This document shows positions 1 through 7,843 of a stretch of 10,411 nucleotides of DNA, one piece after another. The stretch covers positions 1 to 10,411 of the forward strand of contig CAZAMT010000136.1 in assembly GCA_964486145.1 (NCBI GenBank). Direction: 5' to 3'. Positions within the stretch are counted from its first letter, which is position 1. Each line of letters starts with the position of its first letter. The notes below the pieces were generated by a model. That model was not told where the DNA came from, searched no databases, and saw only the letters and a program-made list of their open reading frames with translations. Source of the DNA: CAZAMT01 sp964486145 (GTDB lineage Bacteria > Bacteroidota > Bacteroidia > Bacteroidales > JAAAOM01). The translations under genes and the position numbers were made by a program.

Positions 1-14
1 CTAAATCGTTAGCA

Positions 15-389
15 ATGAACAACGTGTATATTGAAAAAACAGATGTAACCCCATTCATTTCACTAACAAGTGATGGTGAAAACAAAATTGAGGGAAAAGC
101 AATTCCTGAAGACCCAATCGCATTTTTTAAACCCTTGTTTTATTGGGCGAAAAGTGTTGCCATGCCAAAATTAAGATTGAATATCAATCTTGAGTATTTC
201 AATACTTCTGTTTCAAAACAGTTAATGGATTTTTTCCTGGCCCTTGAGGCCAATAAGGCAATCAACGAAATAATTGTTCACTGGAATTATGAGGAGGGTG
301 ACGAGGAAATCCAGGAATCGGGAGAAATTTACCAGGAACTTCTCGAAAGAACAACATTTCATATTGTAGAATATGCTGAGGTATTTTAG
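15..389 (+). CDS. siaC: SiaC-family regulatory phosphoprotein (DUF1987)
   Basis: This 124-residue cytoplasmic protein belongs to the DUF1987/SiaC family. In Pseudomonas aeruginosa, SiaC is a partner-switching protein: it is phosphorylated by the kinase SiaB, dephosphorylated by the PP2C-like phosphatase SiaA, and in its unphosphorylated form activates a diguanylate cyclase. Family marks seen here are the N-terminal YIEKTDVTPFI segment (residues 5-15), the G-K-A-I-P-E-D-P-I-A-F-F stretch (27-38), the core motif L-E-Y-F-N-T-S-V-S-K (59-68), whose Thr64 aligns with the phosphosite, and the acidic W-N-Y-E-E-G-D-E-E segment (90-98). The length is normal for the family. The ATG at 15 places the protein start where homologues begin; the reading frame stays open to the window edge, so a longer start cannot be excluded. 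Upstream partners such as a SiaB-like or SpoIIE-type protein would lie outside the window. A strong terminator follows, so it is probably the last gene of its own transcript. Family call is strong; the signalling output in this organism is inferred. Confidence 0.9.
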   Translation: MNNVYIEKTDVTPFISLTSDGENKIEGKAIPEDPIAFFKPLFYWAKSVAMPKLRLNINLEYFNTSVSKQLMDFFLALEANKAINEIIVHWNYEEGDEEIQESGEIYQELLERTTFHIVEYAEVF

Positions 390-410
390 TTTATGCGTTT
401 AAGGAAGGAG

Positions 411-441
411 GAAAGGCACCGTTCAACCAACGGTGCCTTTC
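411..441 (+). terminator. Intrinsic terminator after siaC
   Basis: A perfect 13-bp inverted repeat pairs 411-423 (GAAAGGCACCGTT) with 429-441 (AACGGTGCCTTTC) around a 5-nt loop (CAACC). A short T-rich run (TAATTTT) follows at 442-448. It starts 21 bp after the siaC stop codon and separates that gene from the T9SS cargo operon. The stem is partly symmetric with A on the left and T on the right, so it could also work in reverse, but no convergent gene is present. Confidence 0.88.
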
Positions 442-514
442 TAATTTTCAGACATATACAATCAATGTTAAATGAATGTGATTTTTTATTCATGTAACCC
501 AATTATAAAAACCG

Positions 515-538
515 AACGATCGTTTTTTCGTATAATTG
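515..538 (+). promoter_or_regulatory. Possible promoter region with palindrome, upstream of the T9SS cargo operon
   Basis: Between the siaC terminator and the ATG at 572 there is a perfect 10-bp palindrome, AACGATCGTT (515-524). Seven bases further on is TATAATTG (531-538), which matches the Bacteroidota -7 consensus TAnnTTTG at all but one defined position. No convincing -33 TTTG element is visible at the expected distance. The operon must have a promoter in this 182-bp gap because a terminator precedes it, but this exact placement is tentative. Confidence 0.3.
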
Positions 539-571
539 CAGTGAATATCTGTCAATCTTAAACACCCTGCT

Positions 572-3500
572 ATGAAAACAAAAATTACAAATTTCGTTGT
601 TTGTTTTTCCTTTTTGTGTTCACTAAATATATCTTTTCTAATCGCCCAACAAGGGGCGCTTGTGCCAACTGATAATAGCCAGAAACAATTGATTCAGGCA
701 TACAAACTTGTTTTGGAAGCGTCCTCAAATGATTTTCGGAGTACGGGAACTTCATTGGATACAGATTTGTTTCCTGAGTATTCCGAGTACTCTGTTTATT
801 GGTCGTTTGAAAATGCTACAAAAGGGGACTTTGTATACCCGGATATGATTCCGGATAATTATCAGTTTGTTACCACAGAATCTTACCTTAATTACCAGTG
901 GCATAATGATTTGCACTATTCGTTACAGTTTAAGAAACATCCCGAACGAATAGGTATTTTTAAAAGTAAATACCAGGCAGGAGATAATCCCGTATCGTGG
1001 CAATCCATCTACTTCGAAAGGTTGAATGATGAATTTTTACTGGATGACACAGATTACATTGTCAATGAAGATACACTCGATAATGAAACAATATCCAAAC
1101 ATACGCAATTGTTCATCATTCCGGCATTTACAGTCAAAGAACAGGACTATACTTTTTATATTGACAGTATTTTCAACTTGCATCCGGACATGGGCCAGTC
1201 ACTAATGAAATATGTTCAAAATGGTGGTTACATTTACGCTGAAGGCAATGCAGGATATTTTCTTGAAAAAATTGGCTTGCTGGAGACCGGGACACTGAAT
1301 TACTCTCCTTCGCTTGACACGGGTGAAGGAATCATTACAATTCAACAAAACATGGATAATATACCTGTTAGCCTTAGTGGCAAAGCAACCGGTAATAAAT
1401 TGTATGCTGCAAAATTGCCAAAAGTTAATGCTTCCGGTGTCACCAATGTTTTCAGCATCGGGAGCGATCCTGTTGTATTTTTTAAAAATCTTGGAAACGG
1501 AACGGTTTTGTGCAATACTGGATTGCCAACGGCTCACGGCCTGAACAATCTGGAACAGGGCTCTCAGATAAGCTGGACCTTAAATGCAATTATGTCGGCA
1601 TTTGCTGTAAAAATTGATGTTAACCGCAGGGTATTAAATGATCTCAAAGGGTTTGTTGCTGCAGGGCCAAATGCTATTTCATATGACAGGGTGGATACTT
1701 TTGAGGTTGAACTTACAATTCGAAACCTGACAAATCAGATTGCTTCAAATATTAAAATTCATGAAACCATTACACCGTATTTTAATTTCCTGGATGTAAT
1801 CTCCGGAGATGCTCATTCGATCAGTGAAAAGAACCTCGTTTTTGATGAAATAACCTTAAATGCGCATTCCGAAAAACGCATTACATACCGTTTGATAACA
1901 CCAAATCCGGAAAGCTTCATTCATGAGGATGTGGATAAATATCTTTCCGAAGATACCAATATCCCGGTGTCAAAACTTGACGTAACTTTCCGGGATGGAA
2001 ATCAACAATCTGCATTTAAAAAGACCGGGAGTTATGCAAATTTGCTGTTTAGTGCAAGGATTTTTGCTGATACAGATGTCAACTGGAAAAATTTTCTTGG
2101 ATTGAAATACCAGCCGTTTAAAGTGTTTATGATCATGGAAAATAAGTCACGAACTCCGGCTGAAGAAGTTGTTTATACACAGTACATTCCAAAGGATGTT
2201 CCATTCTATTGGAGCGATCAGTCACTCAACATTCCAATACTGAAAACACCGGGAGGAGAATTTGTTGATGTTCTCAAGGGAAGTAATGATGAAAACAATC
2301 CTGATTACGACATGGATAGCGATGGACATCCTGATGTTTGGCTTGATACAACGACCATCTTTCCAAAAGGATATACCATTGAGGAGGAAGAAGTATATTG
2401 GGCAAATCCATGGAACCATTTGCGCACCGGTGATGATGCGTTCGTGTTTGAAGATATTGATCATGATGGCAACGTGGCTTTGGATAACGATGGTGATGGC
2501 GTGGTTGATGTAGAAGAACCAGGTGATAAAATAAGGGTATGGAAAGTTACATGGAACGCTGGAAGCATGAAAGGTTACGAGTACTATGATCCTTACTGCA
2601 GCTATGAAATTTGGGTAGATCCTCCTGATTTGGTGCCGCTTTCAGCAGGTGTAGGTTTTGCACATGATTCCGTTAATGAGCCATATCCTGACATGTTTTA
2701 TCCTTATACGGAAGATATTGAAACAGCAGACGTGAATAACGATGGATGGAAAAACTGGATGGAAAAGGATGAAAATGATAACATCATCTGGAAGCAACTG
2801 GTGCATCAGAAAATCAATAACTATGAAGGATTTACGTTCATTGATACGGCATCATCAAATTATAAACCTTTACCAACGGATAGTGTGATTGGAACCGTAC
2901 CACAACCACACCGTGAATTTATTGCTGTACTTTCACTGGGAGGTGAAGAAATTGACATGCGAAATCCAACCCCAACTCAATCGCTATATTCAAAGGTAAA
3001 TTACAAAACCATTTTTGATGAAGAAAGAATGACACCCATTCGAACAACATATACGTATTATGCACCGTTACCCAATCCATTGCAGTTTGAATACCTGTCC
3101 AATAATTTTGAAATCTTTGATACCACTGGCAGTCCACTGGAAGAACTTCCTGAATGGGGTAAAGCCAAACTGGTTTTCGATATGGATGCATCAACCGAAT
3201 ACACGTATTACTGGATTCGCAACGTGGGTTATGATGTTGATTATAACGACCCGTCCGAAGCAATGGATGGTATTGAACCTTTGGGTGATGGCGTATTCGG
3301 CTATTTTATTTATTCCATTCCAAAAGGTATGGGTGGTTACAGGATTTCATTGCCTGTAAATGAAGACGGTAGTTATGCCGTTGATTCCATCGTGCAAATT
3401 GATGGCAAACCCTTTGGTAAATGGATAGATAATCCAAATACCTGGAATGAAGTTGAAATCTGGGAAACACCATTTCAATATGACATTTATATTCCACAAC

Positions 3501-6091
3501 TGTTGATACCACCAGCACTGGATGATGACAATTTTGATGGTATAGATGATTGGATTGATGACAGGGGCGATCGCTTCAGCTCCAAAACAGGGTTTCTGCA
3601 CGATGCGTTCATGCCAGGTAATGGGGAAGATTGGACCGGTTATCCCGACAATCCGTTTAGGGATGACATTTACGGTTGGGTTGATTCAGGATGGTACGCC
3701 GGAGCTGACAATACTTACGGCGATGATTTTTTCGAGAACCTGGGCAAAACTCATATTCAAATTCATGCAAATTATGAAGGAAAGGGGCGGGAAGGACTGG
3801 TTGAAATCAGCAAAGGTGGCGTTTTGGTTGTTGAAGAAATTTTTGGTGGTTCACCCTGGGTTATTTTCTCACATGTGCTGTCCGGGTCTGCTAAGGGAGT
3901 GGATATCTCATTGACATCTTCGATTACTCCTGAAGTTGTCTACTATGGCATTGATACAGTTTATGTTAACCATACAATTCAAGATGTAAATGAACCCCAT
4001 GATTTTGATGTGAAATTTGATCCATACCATTTATCGTATGGATACGGGGAATCAACCATAACAACTTTTGTTGGTGCAAAAGATCCTTGTTCCTTGTTGG
4101 ATCCGGTCATTGATATGCCGGCAATCATCGATCCCGCTTACGATACGGCTACGATCACGTTGGTGCCAAATGCAGATCCCGGGAATCCTGATTTAACCGA
4201 ATTTCCAAAATCTGTACATGGTACATTTGTGGAGGTCAGGGTAGAGGTAACGAACGGAACCAACAACAATTGGATCAATACAACAGTTACTCCACAGATA
4301 CCAGAGTCCATGGGCGCTTCAACAGTTGAAATGAATTATGTTGCATATCCAAGACCATTGGTACCATCGCATGCCGATGGTTCAGGAAACATTATACCCG
4401 GTGATCAGCCGGGTACATTCACCACAGGATGGAGATTCAATCAGCCTGAAGGGGAAGTTCTGATAAAAATGGGAAATACATTAAACCTCATGCAACCAAC
4501 CCGGCGCGCCTATTTTGTATTTCTCCTGAACATCGATCCTGAACTGGCAGATGGAATTTACGAAATACCTTTTACCATCGATGGCAGCCAAGTATTTTAC
4601 ACCGGAGAACAATACGGGACAATAAATTACCTGGTACCTTCTGCGAAGATTTGTATCACTGAAAAGAATAAAGAAGGTAAAGTTAAGAATTACCAAAAAT
4701 TAATTCTGGATGAGGTATCCCTGCGGGATCTTAACGTTAATTATACATCTAATTTTAAATCACTTGGTAATGTGAAATGGAGCATCTCGCAGAATGAATA
4801 TAACCTGATGGAAAATGAAATGGAAGGCAGCAATGGGAAAAATATAGATTTGTCAGTATTTCAATCATTTCCAACGACAGATACCACGGAAATTTATCTT
4901 TCACAAATGGGTGTGGTTGATAGTTACAATACATCAGCAGATCAGTTAAAAATTACCAATGGACAGCAACTTGCATTTGAACATCCTTCAGAAGGAACAA
5001 TGATGGTTTCCTCGAATCGTTTACTGGTCACTCCGGTTGGCCCAAGGGTAAAAATTACCAATAATGTATATACCATTAATGGCACACTGGTGAGTGATAC
5101 TGTAAGATATAATTCAGATGAAGAAATATTTGTCTGGACAACCCTTGAAATACTGAATACCGGATCTGATATTTCTTCAAACACCGAAATCACCATATAT
5201 CCCGGCGATTATTACATTGCAGCGGAAGACAGTTTACCTGCCGGAGTGACCATAGACAATCAATGGTTGATTGTGAATGCAGGGGAAATAATTCCGGGTG
5301 AAAAAAAGGAAATCATGCTTCCCTTCCGATTGGGAGAGGACATCCCGAAAGGCATGGATATCCGAACACTCATTCAACAATCCAATATTGAATATGAAGG
5401 AACACTCATTGATGCATCATTCAGTTTCATGGATCCGGAGCCATTGCTTTTGGGACTGTATGATTTTGAAGTATTGGATATTTACTTCGTTGACAATCGT
5501 GACGGAACTGTTCAGGTTAGTGCAACCGCGGGTAACCGCGGGGTAATGGCCCATGATGTTTGGTTCAGAATATATCCGGTGATTGGGGAAGGTATTGCGG
5601 AATTCCCTCTCGCTGAAATTAAAATTGATACGTTGAAACCCGGAGAAACAGTTTTCCTTTCAAGCACCTATACATTGCCCAATGTGGACCGATCCGTTGA
5701 ATTTATTGCGGTTATTGATGACAACCGCCTTTTTACAGAAGCTACGGAGATGAATAACAGCTTAAAAATTCCGTTTAGTACAACGGATAGTAATAATGAA
5801 ATGCTTCAGAATCAGACCGCAGTCAACATTTATCCTTTGCCCTTTAATGATGTGGTGACCTTTGAGTATAACCTTGAGAAAAATTTTAATACCGTAACCA
5901 TTTGTATCTATAACATCAGAGGAAAGTGTGTTGCAAGATTGAGCCGCGAAGCATCAGTAAAAGGACATCATATGCTGAAGTGGAGAAATACCGAAGTACC
6001 AACGGGTGTGTATTTTTATCGGATTACCGGGCAATCACAAGAAGGTTATACCGTTCCATTATACAACGGGAAACTGGTTAAGTCGAATTAA
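572..6091 (+). CDS. Giant secreted multidomain protein with T9SS type A sorting domain
   Basis: This is an 1839-residue exported protein of unknown function. Residues 1-25 form a signal peptide with a basic start, a hydrophobic core and likely cleavage after Ala25 (LIA|QQG). Residues about 175-240 alternate hydrophobic strands and helices (L-F-I-I-P-A near 180-185, G-G-Y-I-Y-A-E-G-N at 218-226) and resemble a Rossmann or glutamine-amidotransferase-like fold without visible catalytic residues. About 366-450 and 1486-1590 look like DUF11-type beta-sandwich domains, and about 1630-1735 like a CARDB domain. Four Asp-rich, calcium-binding-like loops occur: 580-588 (D-x-D-x-D-G-x-x-D), 628-646, 720-725 (D-V-N-N-D-G) and 984-997. 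The end, 1751-1839, is a Por/T9SS type A sorting domain: N-I-Y-P-L-P-F-N-D, then Y-N-I-R-G, then P-T-G-V-Y-F-Y-R, and a final G-K-L-V-K. It should cross the inner membrane by Sec and the outer membrane by T9SS, ending released or surface-attached. The ATG at 572 gives a clean signal peptide. It is first in an apparent operon, 33 bp before the next gene. Residues about 1000-1480 match nothing I recognise; an adhesive or structural role is only inferred. Confidence 0.85.
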   Translation: MKTKITNFVVCFSFLCSLNISFLIAQQGALVPTDNSQKQLIQAYKLVLEASSNDFRSTGTSLDTDLFPEYSEYSVYWSFENATKGDFVYPDMIPDNYQFVTTESYLNYQWHNDLHYSLQFKKHPERIGIFKSKYQAGDNPVSWQSIYFERLNDEFLLDDTDYIVNEDTLDNETISKHTQLFIIPAFTVKEQDYTFYIDSIFNLHPDMGQSLMKYVQNGGYIYAEGNAGYFLEKIGLLETGTLNYSPSLDTGEGIITIQQNMDNIPVSLSGKATGNKLYAAKLPKVNASGVTNVFSIGSDPVVFFKNLGNGTVLCNTGLPTAHGLNNLEQGSQISWTLNAIMSAFAVKIDVNRRVLNDLKGFVAAGPNAISYDRVDTFEVELTIRNLTNQIASNIKIHETITPYFNFLDVISGDAHSISEKNLVFDEITLNAHSEKRITYRLITPNPESFIHEDVDKYLSEDTNIPVSKLDVTFRDGNQQSAFKKTGSYANLLFSARIFADTDVNWKNFLGLKYQPFKVFMIMENKSRTPAEEVVYTQYIPKDVPFYWSDQSLNIPILKTPGGEFVDVLKGSNDENNPDYDMDSDGHPDVWLDTTTIFPKGYTIEEEEVYWANPWNHLRTGDDAFVFEDIDHDGNVALDNDGDGVVDVEEPGDKIRVWKVTWNAGSMKGYEYYDPYCSYEIWVDPPDLVPLSAGVGFAHDSVNEPYPDMFYPYTEDIETADVNNDGWKNWMEKDENDNIIWKQLVHQKINNYEGFTFIDTASSNYKPLPTDSVIGTVPQPHREFIAVLSLGGEEIDMRNPTPTQSLYSKVNYKTIFDEERMTPIRTTYTYYAPLPNPLQFEYLSNNFEIFDTTGSPLEELPEWGKAKLVFDMDASTEYTYYWIRNVGYDVDYNDPSEAMDGIEPLGDGVFGYFIYSIPKGMGGYRISLPVNEDGSYAVDSIVQIDGKPFGKWIDNPNTWNEVEIWETPFQYDIYIPQLLIPPALDDDNFDGIDDWIDDRGDRFSSKTGFLHDAFMPGNGEDWTGYPDNPFRDDIYGWVDSGWYAGADNTYGDDFFENLGKTHIQIHANYEGKGREGLVEISKGGVLVVEEIFGGSPWVIFSHVLSGSAKGVDISLTSSITPEVVYYGIDTVYVNHTIQDVNEPHDFDVKFDPYHLSYGYGESTITTFVGAKDPCSLLDPVIDMPAIIDPAYDTATITLVPNADPGNPDLTEFPKSVHGTFVEVRVEVTNGTNNNWINTTVTPQIPESMGASTVEMNYVAYPRPLVPSHADGSGNIIPGDQPGTFTTGWRFNQPEGEVLIKMGNTLNLMQPTRRAYFVFLLNIDPELADGIYEIPFTIDGSQVFYTGEQYGTINYLVPSAKICITEKNKEGKVKNYQKLILDEVSLRDLNVNYTSNFKSLGNVKWSISQNEYNLMENEMEGSNGKNIDLSVFQSFPTTDTTEIYLSQMGVVDSYNTSADQLKITNGQQLAFEHPSEGTMMVSSNRLLVTPVGPRVKITNNVYTINGTLVSDTVRYNSDEEIFVWTTLEILNTGSDISSNTEITIYPGDYYIAAEDSLPAGVTIDNQWLIVNAGEIIPGEKKEIMLPFRLGEDIPKGMDIRTLIQQSNIEYEGTLIDASFSFMDPEPLLLGLYDFEVLDIYFVDNRDGTVQVSATAGNRGVMAHDVWFRIYPVIGEGIAEFPLAEIKIDTLKPGETVFLSSTYTLPNVDRSVEFIAVIDDNRLFTEATEMNNSLKIPFSTTDSNNEMLQNQTAVNIYPLPFNDVVTFEYNLEKNFNTVTICIYNIRGKCVARLSREASVKGHHMLKWRNTEVPTGVYFYRITGQSQEGYTVPLYNGKLVKSN

Positions 6092-6124
6092 TAAATTTTC
6101 ATTACGGTAAACCAAAAGAATAAA

Positions 6125-7843
6125 ATGTCCGGATCGTTGAAAATGATTTGCCCCATTGCTGCGATGCTTCTGTTATCTGAGAAATCAATTTTCCCGCAGG
6201 CTGTTTTTTCAGCGTCAGATACCATTTGCATTACTGATTCGGTGCTAATAAATAACCTGTCACGCGATGCGTCCACGTATTACTGGAATTTCTGTTCCGG
6301 TAATCTCGGTTATGAACCACAAGGAAGGAATCTTTCAAATCAAGGCACATTAAACGGTCCTGCATTTATTGATTTTGCTGAGACTGATGATGGAATATTT
6401 GCATTTATTACAAATCATACGGATGGCACCTTAACAAGGAATCATTACGGCCAGGATTTTTTTTCTGTGCCCGTTTCCAAAAATCTGGGGAATTTCGGTG
6501 GAGCTATTCCGGCACATGTCCAGGGTGTTCAGGTTATTGAAGACAATGGCAACTGGTATGTTTTTGTGGTTGGCGGACAACGGGAGGAGTCCAGATTGGT
6601 GCGGTTGGCGTTTGGCAATTCCCTTGATAACGATCCTGTAGTAACAAATTTTGGAAATACCGGGGATATGGATTATCCCGGCGATCTTTACATGGTATTT
6701 GATCTGGGAAACTGGTACGGGTTTACCGTAAATTACAATAGCAATACCATTACACGCTTTAGTTTTGGAAGTTCTCCTGCCAATGTTCCTGTAAGCACAA
6801 ACCTGGGTAACCCTGGTGGGTTGAATCAACCTTCAGGCATAATACCTGTCTTTGAAGATGGATGGTATTTTTTTATTTCAAATTACGCTAATCATGAAAT
6901 AATCCGCCTTGATTTCGGTAACTCCCTAATAAATGTACCAACGGGTTATTCCATTGGAGATAGCGAGTATTTATATTATCCGTTTGATTTGACCATTTTG
7001 CGTGACTGCGGGCACATTTTTGGATTTGTGTTGAATCGTTTTGGGGACGTGGTCAGACTTGATTTTGAGATGGGCATTGAGGAACAGCCAACGTTTACCT
7101 CTCTTGGTGAAACAGGGGATTTGTATAATCCACAAGGAATCTCGGATGTTCTCAGGATAGGAGATACACTTTACACGTTTGTAGCAAATGCAGGTAATTC
7201 TTCCATTACCTTGCTGTTTTTTCCCGGATGTGATAATGCATTTGTCGATTATTCGGAACAACGCGATCCACCGGCCGTTATGTATGATACACCAGGAAAA
7301 TATAACATATCATTGGTGATTGATGAAGGTATGCCAACACAGGAAAATTTTTGCAAAGAGGTGGTCGTTCTTGAGAGTCCCGAACTTGATCTTGGTAACG
7401 ATACTACGATGACTCCGGGAACTACCATTCTGCTTGATGCCGGTGATTTTTTTGAAGAATATGATTGGTCAACAGGAGATGAAACGAGAACATCGGAGAT
7501 CGATGCTCCCGGAACCTATGCATTGGAGATTACCAACGAGCATGGTTGCAAAGCCAGTGATCAAATTGAAGTGATCATGGATATTGGTATACCCAATTTC
7601 TTTACACCGAACGGGGATGGATACAATGATACATGGTCTATACCTTTTTTAAGGTCCGTACCTGATGCTGAAATAATGGTTTTTGACCGTTTCGGAAATC
7701 TTATAATTTCTTACAGGGCTTCGGAAGGCGGTTGGGATGGCACATCCAATGGAAATGCTGTTCCGCCCAACACATACTGGTATGTGATTAAAATGCCAGG
7801 TAATCATAAACCATACAAAGGTTCAATAACCATTAAGAGATGA
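6125..7843 (+). CDS. Secreted PKD/beta-propeller protein with T9SS type B (CHU_C) sorting domain
   Basis: This is a 572-residue exported protein. The signal peptide spans about residues 1-26, with a hydrophobic core M-I-C-P-I-A-A-M-L-L-L; Met7 is an alternative start. Residues about 28-58 resemble the first half of a PKD domain (D-T-I-C-I-T-D-S, then S-T-Y-Y-W-N-F). About 66-368 contain six repeats of roughly 50 residues, each with an L-G-N-x-G-like opening, a P-x-x-I/L strand, a W/Y-x-F-aromatic strand and an R-x-x-F-G-N-S-L-like close, which fits a six-bladed propeller. About 369-421 resemble the second half of the PKD fold (D-P-P-A-V-M-Y-D-T-P-G-K-Y). A further Ig/PKD-like domain covers about 422-487 (L-G-N-D-T, W-S-T-G, P-G-T-Y, G-C). 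Residues 490-572 are the CHU_C domain, seen in F-F-T-P-N-G-D-G-Y-N-D, F-D-R-F-G, G-W-D-G and N-T-Y-W-Y. CHU_C marks type B T9SS cargo, often gliding or surface adhesins. No terminator separates it from the preceding gene, and its stop overlaps the PorP/SprF start. The ligand is unknown. Confidence 0.9.
   Translation: MSGSLKMICPIAAMLLLSEKSIFPQAVFSASDTICITDSVLINNLSRDASTYYWNFCSGNLGYEPQGRNLSNQGTLNGPAFIDFAETDDGIFAFITNHTDGTLTRNHYGQDFFSVPVSKNLGNFGGAIPAHVQGVQVIEDNGNWYVFVVGGQREESRLVRLAFGNSLDNDPVVTNFGNTGDMDYPGDLYMVFDLGNWYGFTVNYNSNTITRFSFGSSPANVPVSTNLGNPGGLNQPSGIIPVFEDGWYFFISNYANHEIIRLDFGNSLINVPTGYSIGDSEYLYYPFDLTILRDCGHIFGFVLNRFGDVVRLDFEMGIEEQPTFTSLGETGDLYNPQGISDVLRIGDTLYTFVANAGNSSITLLFFPGCDNAFVDYSEQRDPPAVMYDTPGKYNISLVIDEGMPTQENFCKEVVVLESPELDLGNDTTMTPGTTILLDAGDFFEEYDWSTGDETRTSEIDAPGTYALEITNEHGCKASDQIEVIMDIGIPNFFTPNGDGYNDTWSIPFLRSVPDAEIMVFDRFGNLIISYRASEGGWDGTSNGNAVPPNTYWYVIKMPGNHKPYKGSITIKR

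Noticed and set aside
1202..1537. Open reading frames on the - strand or in other + frames inside the large cargo genes (for example 1202-1537, 2919-3263, 3546-3914, 6431-6829, 9665-9946).
   Set aside because: They lie wholly within strongly supported coding frames, have compositions typical of shadow translation and show no recognisable domain or start context.
5524..5543. A near-perfect tandem of AACCGCGGG(T/G).
   Set aside because: It encodes the ordinary T-A-G-N-R-G strand of the CARDB-like domain, has only two copies, and needs no separate explanation.
6094..6118. Leader of the 6125 gene resembles that of the GntR gene (shared AATTTTCATTA and GGTnAACCAAAAG).
   Set aside because: The copy at 6106-6115 breaks the palindrome, spacing between the two blocks differs by about 10 bp, and 11-base matches in AT-rich DNA are expected by chance in a window this size. 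A second GntR site is not supported.
6092..6124. A separate promoter or terminator between the two cargo genes.
   Set aside because: The 33-bp gap holds no inverted repeat with a T run and no TAnnTTTG box.
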